Source of the DNA: Ceratopteris richardii
Taxonomy: Eukaryota; Streptophyta; Polypodiopsida; Polypodiales; Pteridaceae
NCBI GenBank assembly: GCA_020310875.1
Contig: CM035423.1
Coordinates: 122,189,722-122,253,721, forward strand
DNA length: 64,000 bases
Direction of reading: 5' to 3'
The first letter of the stretch is position 1. Every line of letters begins with the position of its first letter. Positions 51,701 through 59,195 of the stretch are shown here, piece after piece. Position numbers and translations under genes: made by a program. The notes beneath the pieces are model-generated. The model saw nothing but the letters and a program-made list of their open reading frames with translations. It did no database searches and was not told where the DNA came from.

Positions 51701-54700
51701 ACCCAGCCGAAAGAAATTATACCACAACCGAGCGAGAAGGGTTAGGCATGGTATATGCTGTAAAGAAGTTTAGACACTATTTATTGGCCAACAAGTTCAA
51801 GTTTTTCACTGATCATCAAGCTTTGTTATATTTGGTCAATAAACCTTGCAATACTGGATGCTTAGTAAGATGGTTCCTCTTACTAATGGAGTATGACTTT
51901 GAAGTTGTTGTCAGGAAAGGTAGAACCCACCTTCGGGCAGATCACCTTTCTCGCATTACTTCAGGAGAGTCACCACAAGGAGTGTCTGATGAACTACCTG
52001 ATGCTTATCTGTTCAATTTGGAAGTTGTTCCTAAATGGGCAAATAAGTTGGTACCAGTCCTAACCTTCGGCCCTGCAAATAAGAATGTGAAAACATCACA
52101 AGAAGAAATTGTAAAATCACAAAAATATCACATATTGGCAGGAAGCATGTACAAACAAGATACTGAGGGTGTATTAGCTTGTTGTGTCGAGGATGATGAA
52201 CATAGTAATTGGTTGCAGCAAGCTCATGAGGGATTGCTAGGAAATCACTATTCTAAACAACGAACATTGCAGAATTTGAAACGTTTAGGAGTGTATTGGC
52301 CTAGCATGGACAAAGAAATACATGAGTGGATCAAGAATTGTCCAATGTGCAGAGAGAGACCACCAGTGGAGCATGCGACCCTTTATCAAGTATCATTAAT
52401 TCCAGATTGGAGTGCTCCATTGGTAGAGTTTATGAGAACGGGAAGATTACCCAAAGAGGCCAGTCTAGCAAGAAGACGAAATATGGAGCAAGAGGCTCAA
52501 GGCTATGCCTTAGTAGGAGAGAACCTATACCGAAGAGGTAAAGATGGTTACTTAAGACTGTGCGTTCATGAATCAGACTATTTAAGGGTCTTAGAGACTG
52601 CACACAGTGGTGTTGCAGGTGGACATTTTGGTCCTGACCGAGTGATTAAGACCATTCTATTCTCAGGACTTTGGTGGCCCACTCTTCATATGGATGCACA
52701 TACCTATGTGAAGAAATGTGACACATGCCAACGTGCACAATATCCAGTTAGAAAAGACGAGATGCCTTTGAGGCCAATGATGGGAGGGCGTGCATTTTCC
52801 AAGTGGGGCATAGACTTCATAGGTCCTATTAATCCCCCTGCTAGAAAATCCCATGCAGAGTATATTATTGTAGCCACAGATTACCTTACCAAGTGGGTAG
52901 AAGTGAAAGCCACAACAAAGAATGATGCTCAAACGACGGCTAAGTTCTTATTCGAGAATGTGTTCACGAGATATGGACTACCAATAGAGTTAGTGAGCGA
53001 TAGAGGCACACACTTCTTGAATGAAGTCATTGAAAATCTTCTCCAAGACTTCTTGGTGATACATAAGAAATCCGCCCCCTATCATCCACAAGCCAACGGA
53101 CAAGCCGAGAGTACCAATAAGATCCTCTGTAACGTATTGACAAAACTGGTGAATAATAAACGCTCTGATTGGGACAAACAACTTCATCATGCTGTTTGGG
53201 CTTATCGAGTTGCCTACAAAACGGTACTCAACGCCACCCCATTTCAGATGGTCTTCGGACAGAACGCTGTGCTACCATTAGATTTCTTAATCCCTGCCTT
53301 AAAAGTAGCACAAGAGTATGAGTGGAATGGGCACGAATTGTCCTCTAGGATCTTTGATCTCGAACGCTTGGGTGAGACGAGGCTACGAGCGGCAGCAGGC
53401 ATCTACGCTGCAAAGAAGAGGCAAAAGGCATACTTTGATGCACACATCAAGGATAAGGGATTGAAAGAGGGAGATCTAGTGTTGGTATACACACTAAAAC
53501 AACATGCCCGTAAGTTGGAAAAAAGAGGATATGGACCCATGATCATTAATAGAATTTCCACTAGTGGTGCAGTTCAGTTGGCCACTCTAGAAGGAGATAT
53601 CTTGCCAAACTATATTAGTGGCTGCAGAGTCAAGCTATATCAAGAACCTCTTACTGAGGATATGCTAATGAGACTCAACACTGCTAAGAAGCGAAAAGAA
53701 GAAGAGTTAAGAGTGAGAGAAGAAGCACAGGTAGAGGCCAGAGAGCGTATTAGGCGAAATAAGTTAAGGCGATTAGGCCTAGATGTCAACTCAAAAGCCC
53801 CAAAATATCACATGGATATGTGTCAAAAGTCAGGCATTGCGACTTCTCAGGTCATTGACCGAAGACCCTTTGTGACCATAGAGATAGGACAAGGGAAGGA
53901 TGCAAGGACGGTGAAAGCATTGATTGACTCAGGTGCAACAAGTAGTGCTGTTAGACTTTCCTACTGCCAAGACTTGGGGTTGAACATCAATCCCATAGAA
54001 GCTTATCTCATAGGATTGGGAGGTGTGGAAACCCCTTGTTTGGGCGAGGTGGAACTTCCCATCTACCTTCAAGATGTTCCAATGAAAGTCAAAGCGCTAG
54101 TATGTCAAGATGAGAACCTTACAGAACCACTTGTCTTGGGTCAAGATTGGATCTATGACCATGCAGTTAACTTAAACCTAAGAAGTCAAATTCTTCAAGT
54201 TTGGGTACATGAACAATGCATTACATTAGAATTAGAGAACTGCATGCTCCTAGATCATGGCACCACACACTCTCTTAGTTCTTCCAAGACTAATCATATG
54301 AAAGAAGATGTTGTATGTGTCAAAAGCTCTATGATGCAGAAGGAGTCAATAGTGGAAGACCAGGTTCGAAGGCGGGTGGATCTTTCTTCTTCTCCAAAGA
54401 ATCAAGTAGCCACAGTAGTGAGCCCACCACACAAGCAAACACAACCACAATCATTCACGACAACTGCTACATCAAATAGAAAGACACCATTCGATAAAAA
54501 AACGGTTCCGGGCATGAAGCAGATCTGGGTACGCAAAGGAGCGCAACCACCAGCCTTGCCCCCGCAAATCCCATCCAGGCAAGCCAACCAAGTCAGAAGA
54601 CGAAGAAAGCAGCTCGGACAAGCTCAATCACGAGGTATTCAACAAGTTTGGGTGCCTAAGAAGTTAGCTGCAGCTCAACAAGGGCAATTACAAATGTGGG

Positions 54701-55077
54701 TACCTAAGAAGCTCTTACATCCACAACAACCTATGTTCTCCCACATGCGAAAGGTCTCAACCAAGAAGCCAAAAAGAGAAGAGGGTAAGAACCACGTACA
54801 GAGACCGAAAGAAGATCAAATCAGCTCTTCAAGAATAGTAGGAAGACGTGCAAAAAGGATATGGGTTTGGAAGCCAAAAGTACAAGCAGTCGTCATCGAA
54901 CCAAAGCGCCAACCACACTGGATACCACAGTTCAGAACGCATCCGAAGAGGAAGGCGCCTGAAGTGATTTCTACAGTGCCAAATACTGTTCTACAATGGA
55001 CTCCAATAAGGAGGATTACATCAGTTCGAGACTCAATGGATACCTCCACCAAGGTCGGCATCAACCTCCACGAATAA
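45781..55077 (+). CDS. Element J gag-pol polyprotein (3098 aa)
   Basis: A single open frame of 9297 bases. Order by residue: gag N-terminus; Retrotrans_gag core about 340-455; zinc knuckles at about 558 (CYTCGGDHMANVC), 754 and 781 (CPDCGKDHLPRDC); coiled coil about 855-893; retropepsin 1 with DSGAG at 1228 and ILGRPFL; reverse transcriptase about 1610-1840 with YVDD at 1797; RNase H about 1938-2020; H2C2 module 1 (H2149, H2156, C2187, C2190); H2C2 module 2 (H2275, H2282, C2313, C2316); integrase core D2345, D2407, E2443; retropepsin-like domain 2 with DSGATS at 2716 and VLGQDWI; basic tail with repeated WVPKK. All standard catalytic residues are present and there is no stop, which is expected of an active copy. 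The first ATG after the leader is taken as start. Confidence 0.95.
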   Translation: MNLRSGRHLGKDKQSIRSSEASVNHTSKSWAQQLSGHLLLSSDTSDSEMSFSMGKPAGGSGTAHLQTPEGPYKTQLEYIRTNQLGARIYEDGLRRSVVQLKNPDQSFGLEHPVVKFEEGSYIDKEGTMYVVTNQPDRTDEFGNIIHENEIGDLEQGNIGQGPQTPRGKSVLTRVITPDWIPQDNKSIELFLNRETEEAFWRFKPDQPSQLGIVIIYEFKDPEIPGKVVYLDNTSEKIFLVTEHDRHAYTWKNEMIFPPPRSNVSHGLQGVGSSQAHEAQRERTRERPKVSFAHTVGRNRSGFENERPERERHQAHRQQRDEHDFPLLRPREYPRTLKPSHVIKAMKNYFDGTGDPYDHVAEYKQVLRAEQIEDWFTQYEAFGLTLKGTALAWFQPLSRSSYRDIGQLLDEFIVEFSKSGIRHNTSSLIHSFKQTPQETVRLAGRRFRQYLERCPTPELPTPAKQVALFLDGLLSTKLRSYVYLKDPRSIEECVRTCIDIEDNLGEELGLSKLYKDSDSSTSHTSKISTEIEEIAEQVAKKLGVQNKQTQGVTSLNRCYTCGGDHMANVCPMQNQNIRGRNAPYCTIERKYTNHTAQDCPYNRQAVRQNYQQPYPQGRYQNQYQQPYYRPQQQYQVPYRPQPVLVNQPPAPANVILVKYAVGEENPNRALVPLTPLIPDNDSHAHSSDYSHEGSPHAYYTESPEHSEIYSYQYEAPPMEQNWEPEYSNVMYTNPNPRPQLRQMRPQAPRGSSFRCHGDHFIRDCPHPPSPSQGQAITIQAFCPDCGKDHLPRDCPRNPSSAPKITPINVVGLVADPSSSSSNVAPIQAVTRAQALKQDKPVEQSESSESGEPSKRKTRTWKDTREKANRKWNKKLSELEESLKEAKTKIEDIASQSPSHAETPSTPPHPTPPPTVNRPQPGSVLADPTPEGLDMMFKAYQARLQEGPTAANLDKSYPRADLEIERMKMCMKMVEQAQAILETSQKFNQTNSIKSDLHFQGLLERLEQLVNKPQVSLPPQAQPVIERGSSPPRGAYVPNSTDAGIPPSIQQYSQEFLREIQEEKWAKEKGNSPPIPEIDDLHDQFPQDIPSIYEDEAEQQEDERLDFESNTLEELPQFPGPWESESLQIRAPTILVRNEDSVVPRNTDVVKNTKVQCHLTVEKLLKAKPELWNHVKDQVPELDSNMPKAGSKQRVPEIPLDKIGDMCEGEEGNTYLPITYQGYTTKAIIDSGAGVAIATTSLWKQWGKPTLRPTRMKLQMADGHFERPLGLLEGITLTTCGVEFEHTFAICDFEKNNVFEMILGRPFLRQLQIVQDWGTNSLYLQHLGVTTKVNLKDYTFRDVPPLQWNSIHKVKEDSISVHSESSPDPSWLHEDTHLWMCKVAKEEEKRLKAREEGTSLGDRPVRDPAYTPMIFPDEEFEPHGWPEILATMDIAVNEEQWTPHCDEEGYDISVFMCQPLLEECDPSDVIEEEENDDDLESIVMDSCFNSEQHYLEDIGVFTQKEEEPLTSIKTVNSKDGSESSQKKKKRTAVKQEKEESLFEVPENFKKYEVDDRKILVRMPKREAIIGESYDNKEKTKKIVVTIEENEERCTYIGDDLSAREEMELIALLREYRDVFAWHYRDLKGVDPRICSHTIPMTADAKPTKQKPYTYNDTYAAKIKEEIDRLIEAGFIYEIEHTEWVSPIVVVPKKNGKLRVCINLKKVNAATIRDSYPLPITEHLLERVAGKEVYSFLDGFSGYNQVAIAPEDQHKTAFAIEWGIFAFRVMPFGLTNAPATFQRLMCHVFKEFLRKSLEVYVDDLCAHSQERRVHIPELRQIFNKCREYRVCLNPEKCVFMVRQGKILGHIVSKNGISTDEDKVRAIAELPRPRNVKEVQAFMGHCGYYRRFIHMYAIIARPLYALLSNFEWNDECENSFNELKKRLCTAPILTTPDWNKPFHVHVDASNHAIGCVLAQPTGEGNLDLPIAYASRQLNPAERNYTTTEREGLGMVYAVKKFRHYLLANKFKFFTDHQALLYLVNKPCNTGCLVRWFLLLMEYDFEVVVRKGRTHLRADHLSRITSGESPQGVSDELPDAYLFNLEVVPKWANKLVPVLTFGPANKNVKTSQEEIVKSQKYHILAGSMYKQDTEGVLACCVEDDEHSNWLQQAHEGLLGNHYSKQRTLQNLKRLGVYWPSMDKEIHEWIKNCPMCRERPPVEHATLYQVSLIPDWSAPLVEFMRTGRLPKEASLARRRNMEQEAQGYALVGENLYRRGKDGYLRLCVHESDYLRVLETAHSGVAGGHFGPDRVIKTILFSGLWWPTLHMDAHTYVKKCDTCQRAQYPVRKDEMPLRPMMGGRAFSKWGIDFIGPINPPARKSHAEYIIVATDYLTKWVEVKATTKNDAQTTAKFLFENVFTRYGLPIELVSDRGTHFLNEVIENLLQDFLVIHKKSAPYHPQANGQAESTNKILCNVLTKLVNNKRSDWDKQLHHAVWAYRVAYKTVLNATPFQMVFGQNAVLPLDFLIPALKVAQEYEWNGHELSSRIFDLERLGETRLRAAAGIYAAKKRQKAYFDAHIKDKGLKEGDLVLVYTLKQHARKLEKRGYGPMIINRISTSGAVQLATLEGDILPNYISGCRVKLYQEPLTEDMLMRLNTAKKRKEEELRVREEAQVEARERIRRNKLRRLGLDVNSKAPKYHMDMCQKSGIATSQVIDRRPFVTIEIGQGKDARTVKALIDSGATSSAVRLSYCQDLGLNINPIEAYLIGLGGVETPCLGEVELPIYLQDVPMKVKALVCQDENLTEPLVLGQDWIYDHAVNLNLRSQILQVWVHEQCITLELENCMLLDHGTTHSLSSSKTNHMKEDVVCVKSSMMQKESIVEDQVRRRVDLSSSPKNQVATVVSPPHKQTQPQSFTTTATSNRKTPFDKKTVPGMKQIWVRKGAQPPALPPQIPSRQANQVRRRRKQLGQAQSRGIQQVWVPKKLAAAQQGQLQMWVPKKLLHPQQPMFSHMRKVSTKKPKREEGKNHVQRPKEDQISSSRIVGRRAKRIWVWKPKVQAVVIEPKRQPHWIPQFRTHPKRKAPEVISTVPNTVLQWTPIRRITSVRDSMDTSTKVGINLHE

Positions 55078-56504
55078 CATCGAAAGCCTCGAACGAGCAA
55101 CAACCATGTGCTCCTTGCACAACCCTGTCTTTTGCACCATTCAGGTCATGCACTTCCAAAGTATGCATTGATATAGGGCCACATTACACGGCCGTGCATA
55201 GACACACTTGAGAATCCCATGCACAACAGCACAGTGACATATGTCAAACATTTCTATTGATACTAACTTTTGTGTTCTTGTTTTGTGATATCCGGTTCCT
55301 CTGAAAAAAAAAAAAAAAAAAAAAAGAAAAAAAAAAGGGGGAAAGAAAAGTGGGCGAGAGCTTGTTCCCAAGTTTGGCTTATGAAACATGAATGAGGCAT
55401 GCTTAGTTGAAGGTGGAACTGTCGATTACTAGGCATTTATCAATTTGGATAGAAGTGTCTCTCGGCCAGCAGTGAGATTATTGCTGCCTTATCTGGAATG
55501 AAGAGCTTGAAGGTCCGCAACTTGAGTGATGCTTAACTACTTCATGTACCAGAGCATCCAAGGAGATATCTGCGAAAGGTAGTTCTGGAGGAGAAGACTC
55601 CTGCATATGGTGAGCTAAAGAGCATACGTGAAACTCAGCTTGGTGTAGTTACCTGATGTTGCTTGCCAAGGAAGATAAAGCAATTCAATTCTCAGTATTT
55701 CTTGAACCAGTATGGAACAATAGCACTGGTGAATGGTCTATGTCAATCAGCATGGTAATCTCTTAGAAACCGGCACGTGTCCAATATTCCTCTAAGTGTC
55801 AATATAGGGAAGTGAACGTGCATGAGCCCAAGCTCAGAAATGCACATTGTTAGTGACAAATGTTGCTTTGAAAAGAGGGGAGGGGATCCACCACTCAAAA
55901 GATCTCATCAGTGGACAATCAACATGGACATTCATCAACAAGGTTCCATCCCAAAGGCCGAGTGTACAACACGAAGAGGCAAACATCCATCAACCTTCGC
56001 CATGGTAAGTATCTTTACTCTGGAAACACCATAACCATGATAGTTTAGGAAACCTCTTCGTCAGCATACCCTTGAGCACTTAGCTCAAGACCCGCAATTT
56101 TTGCACCATACTTCTTCAAATGCATTTTCCAAGTAAGCATGCGTAGGGCTACATTACAAGGCCGTGCACAAGGCACATACTTTGTTCAACCCAGGCACGA
56201 ACACACTTACCCATCATTCATTATGGGTTATGAGTAGTTGGCATGAATGCTCTCAACATCATCTTTAAAAGAGCTAGCAGACATCATGGGAACAACCTCC
56301 ATATCTCGGAAGCAAATTGAAGCCAGTAGTTGCTCCAAATCACTCTTGACAACCTCTTCTGAGCAACTTGCAGTTTTGAAAGCTCACAACGACACATTCT
56401 TGCTGGAATCCAAGGAACCAGCTCATACAACGGATGGACACCACCTCTCAAAGCACTACACAGAACAGCCCTTCCAACAAGGGTCTGTCAGGGACGACAG
56501 ACTC
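55078..56504 (+). other. J 3' untranslated region
   Basis: 1.4 kb without a long frame. Has a poly(A)-rich tract at 55302-55336 running into GGGGG. Two stretches of about 80 bp, 55128-55210 and 56100-56185, resemble each other (TAGGGCCACATTACACGGCCGTGCA and variants). Some plant gypsy elements have an env-like frame here. None is recognisable. Confidence 0.7.
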
Positions 56505-56518
56505 GAGAGGGGGGGGAG
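56505..56518 (+). other. J polypurine tract
   Basis: Gagaggggggggag directly before the 3' LTR. This is the primer for plus-strand DNA synthesis. Confidence 0.95.
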
Positions 56519-57127
56519 TGTTGAAGCTCAAAGTCAAGGACAAAGCATGGAAGCACATCAAAAGGTGGACACACGAGGAAAGGGAGCAAGTAGGGAGCTT
56601 CAAGAAGTGTATGTCAAATTTTCAGAAGAATCCCCTACAAAAATAGTGATTTTCATCACTAGAAACCATTGTAAATACCATTATCTATTTTTAGTAACTC
56701 CATTTTGTTCAAGCCGAGGAGTCCTCGAGCTTGAGGAGTATTAGAAGTACCATCGTACCAATTTTCATAATTTTTAGACTTCGTTTGAGCCCTCAAATAA
56801 GCCCTGGAACCTAATTTTTAACTAGGCCGGACACTAGGTCTGGACAGGGCCAAAACTAGTCAAAAAACTATAAAAAGAGCTAGAGAGCTCATTTTTGAGG
56901 GTAGCTTGTTAGAGAATAGAACTTTTGTAAGAGAACTCTTTTGCAATCTAAGCTTTCCATAGTTCCTCTCTTTGATCTTACTTTGTGCGCGTGTGTGTGT
57001 ATGTGTGTGCATGTTTGTGTGCTTTCACTCACGCACTTGTGCCTTCACTTGCTCGTGGTCTTCATACCGGTCCTCACGTCTCCGCGGATTGACAAGTAAA
57101 GGAGGTGGTGCTTACGCTTGAGCTACA
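56519..57127 (+). repeat. Element J 3' LTR
   Basis: 609 bp, starting TGTTGAAGCT and ending GAGCTACA. Same sequence as the 5' LTR at an offset of 12,962, then GTGAG at 57128. Confidence 0.97.
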
Positions 57128-57132
57128 GTGAG

Positions 57133-57366
57133 AAATTAGAGATAAATTTTAAGATATAAGAGTTGGCTTGAGCATCTCTTGTACACCATAATGTGAGCTT
57201 TTTTCTCTTCTTGTGTAGGTCCTCCTTTGGATCTTGTAGTAGGCATAACTTCATCATTTGCTACAATTCCGTAAAGATTCCTAGCTTGTAAGTAAGCTTG
57301 CATTCTGATTTTCCAACTAGCATATTTGTTGTTGATATATTCTGGTAGTGATGTGTATGAACACAC
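57133..57366 (-). pseudogene. Copia C gag N-terminal piece
   Basis: Reads TSLPEYINNKYASWKIRM, then QAYLQARNLYGIVANDEVMP and TRSKGGPTQEE, matching copia B gag (LQGRNLFGYISRDEM, RSKGQPNQEEQE). It continues across element J into 43551 and below. The start of gag and the C 5' LTR are gone, replaced by the LTR of E. Confidence 0.85.
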
Positions 57367-57559
57367 TTAGGACCATCGGGGCATTTTTTTCCCTCTTTAG
57401 GAGGTTTTGTCCCTAGGCTTGTATATATGCCTATACCCTAATGGGTTACTTATCTTTGTACATTCAATTGGTAATATATTCAGTATTGTGTATTGTGCTC
57501 CAAGCTTCTTCTTCTTCCTTGTGCTATTCGCATGCTTCTTCAAACCTCAAACTCCAACA
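57354..57559 (+). repeat. Copia E 5' LTR (short or truncated)
   Basis: Ends ctccaaca at 57559, two bases before a primer site. It contains a TATA-like tatatatgcc and the text GCATTTTTTTCCC. The left edge is estimated between 57352 and 57360 from the loss of C gag homology. No second copy is in the window. Confidence 0.5.
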
Positions 57560-57561
57560 AT

Positions 57562-57572
57562 TGGTATCAGAG
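57562..57572 (+). other. Copia E primer-binding site
   Basis: Tggtatcagag, 11 bases of the initiator tRNA-Met complement, then T where C is usual. Confidence 0.75.
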
Positions 57573-58767
57573 TAGGTCATTGCTTCATCTAGGTCATCAT
57601 CAACACCGCTCTGCTCACAATCTCAGAACCACATGAAAATTGGTGAGCATAGTGAGGGTGATTATGAATTCAAAACTACTTCACTTTGTGGTGTCAAAAT
57701 CACAACTTGAGCTCATCTTGGCCTCCAAACATACTATGGTAATGTTTATGCAGGCAATTTCATCCTTTTGTGCCAAACATATATACAAGTTTCCATTTGC
57801 TAGTACAAGCACCTCAAAGTCTGCTACAGATCTAGCAAAGCTTGATAGGGTAGTTCTATTCAAATTTTCAAGATACTATCATTTTTTTGCATCAGGTTAC
57901 TCTTTAGTCAGTGGCCATGGCTTAAAGCAATGATGTATTTTGTATGTTGGCTGCTGAGGATAGATTGGATGATAATGATTACCCATTATGAGCATATATG
58001 ATGGGTCATGTATTGGAAGCAAAATGAATGTGGAATATTGTTCAAGATTCTCCAACTATGTCACATGCAAAGCTTTGGCATGCACCCTTTTGTCATCTAA
58101 ATTTTGCTAGTTTGCTATGCCTATAGAAATTTGAAATGGTGTCCCCTTTGCCCAAACTTGACTCACCAGGTAAACATTTCTATGAAGGTTGTATTTTGCG
58201 CAAAATGCAACATTGCTCCTTCCCAAAAGATGGTTCATTTTGAGCTACTCAGAAATTGTGGCTTGTTCACAATGATGTCTATGGTCCTTTGCAGACACCT
58301 GGTTTTGGGAACTACCTTTACTTCATGACTTTAATTGATGATTTTTCCAGATATGCATGGGCATGTCCATTGATCAAATAGCTTATGTGCTCCAAATAGT
58401 TTCTAGTTTTGGTTGAAAATATGTCAGCATGTAAAATGGGCACCCTCTATTCTCACTAAGGGGGTGAATTATCAAAGTCTGAAGTGTTTATGTGCTTCAA
58501 ATAGTTTCTGGTTTTGGTTGAAAATATGTCACCATGTAAAATGGGCACCCTCTATTCTCATTGAGGGGGCAAATTTATGTCTTGATTTTAATGCATTTCT
58601 GGTTGAACATGGGATAAAACATTAATGCATAGTGCCCTATACACCTCAAAAAAATGGAGTTGTTGAAAAGAAGAACATGTCACTCATGGAGATGGCGAGG
58701 TGTATGGTCAAAACTCAAGCTTTACCACATACCTTATGACTTGTGGCTGTTATGTGTGGACCATATG
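57573..58767 (+). pseudogene. Copia E internal remnant, integrase broken
   Basis: After about 480 bp of unrecognised sequence (gag and protease apparently lost), a pre-integrase motif appears at about 58073 (LWHA, LNFASLLC). Then come the integrase start (GNYLYFMTLIDDFSRYAWA at about 58300) and PYTPQKNGVVEKKNMSLMEM at about 58640. Stops and frame changes are frequent. The second catalytic Asp is lost (LYSH-stop-GGE). A 105-bp tandem duplication lies at 58386-58595. Copia D cuts it at 58767. Confidence 0.75.
58386..58595 (+). repeat. 105-bp tandem duplication in E integrase
   Basis: The segment starting tgtgctccaaatagtttct at 58386 is repeated from 58491 with few changes (tgtgcttcaaatagtttct). 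Both contain GAAAATATGTCA and GGGCACCCTCTATTCTCA. The unit is a multiple of three. Confidence 0.85.
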
Positions 58768-59183
58768 TGTTGACGACATGATTGCTCCTACTTCATCTAC
58801 ATTTGTATCCACATGAGTGCATCTCCATTTTGTATCCAAGAGGCACTCCATTTCTAGTCTATTTCCATTTTATATTGTATTTCCTTTGTATTTGGGTACC
58901 TTGCCATGTGCTTCTACCAGTTGTATTCATTCTCCTTTCAAGAGACTTATCCCACATATGATGTACTTTTGAGAGCCCCTTCCAAATCTATATAAGGAGG
59001 GCCTCTCCCCTCATTTGTACTTGGTTAAAAGCTTGAGGCGCCTACTCCATGCTCTTGGCAAGCTCATTTCTAATCCACATGAGTTTACCCATTTCATGGT
59101 CTACTCATTTTGTGTCTCACACATTCTTTGTTTTGTGAGAGTACTTTACTTTTCATTTTGCTTCCGTGTGTGTACTCTCCACA
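58768..59183 (+). repeat. Copia D 5' LTR
   Basis: TGTTGACG...CTCCACA, 416 bp, directly followed by a primer site. Its left end cuts copia E integrase (AVMCGPYV then LTR). The 3' LTR lies outside the window. Confidence 0.8.
58991..58998 (+). promoter_or_regulatory. TATA box in D LTR
   Basis: Ctatataaggaggg, a strong TATA-box match in the middle of the LTR. Likely promoter of D. Confidence 0.6.
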
Positions 59184-59195
59184 TGGTATCAGAGC
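59184..59195 (+). other. Copia D primer-binding site
   Basis: Tggtatcagagc, the full 12-base complement of initiator tRNA-Met, immediately after the LTR. Confidence 0.9.

Larger units (their letters stand above)
43557..57127 (+). mobile_element. Element J: intact young Athila-like Ty3/gypsy retrotransposon
   Basis: A 13,571-bp complete LTR retrotransposon. In order: 609-bp LTR, tRNA-Asp primer-binding site, 1.6-kb repeat-rich leader, one 3098-codon gag-pol frame, 1.4-kb 3' region, 14-base polypurine tract, 609-bp LTR. The LTRs appear identical along their whole length, the target duplication is perfect and the frame is open, so insertion is recent. The tRNA-Asp primer site and gag N-terminal LRSGR are typical of the Athila branch. 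The final classification should come from an RT tree. It lies in copia C gag, opposite in strand. Self-mobilisation is plausible but unproven. Confidence 0.95.

Noticed and set aside
46678..54587. Minus-strand and alternate-frame ORFs of 60-174 codons inside the J coding region
   Set aside because: Shadows of the 3098-codon frame, with no domain of their own.
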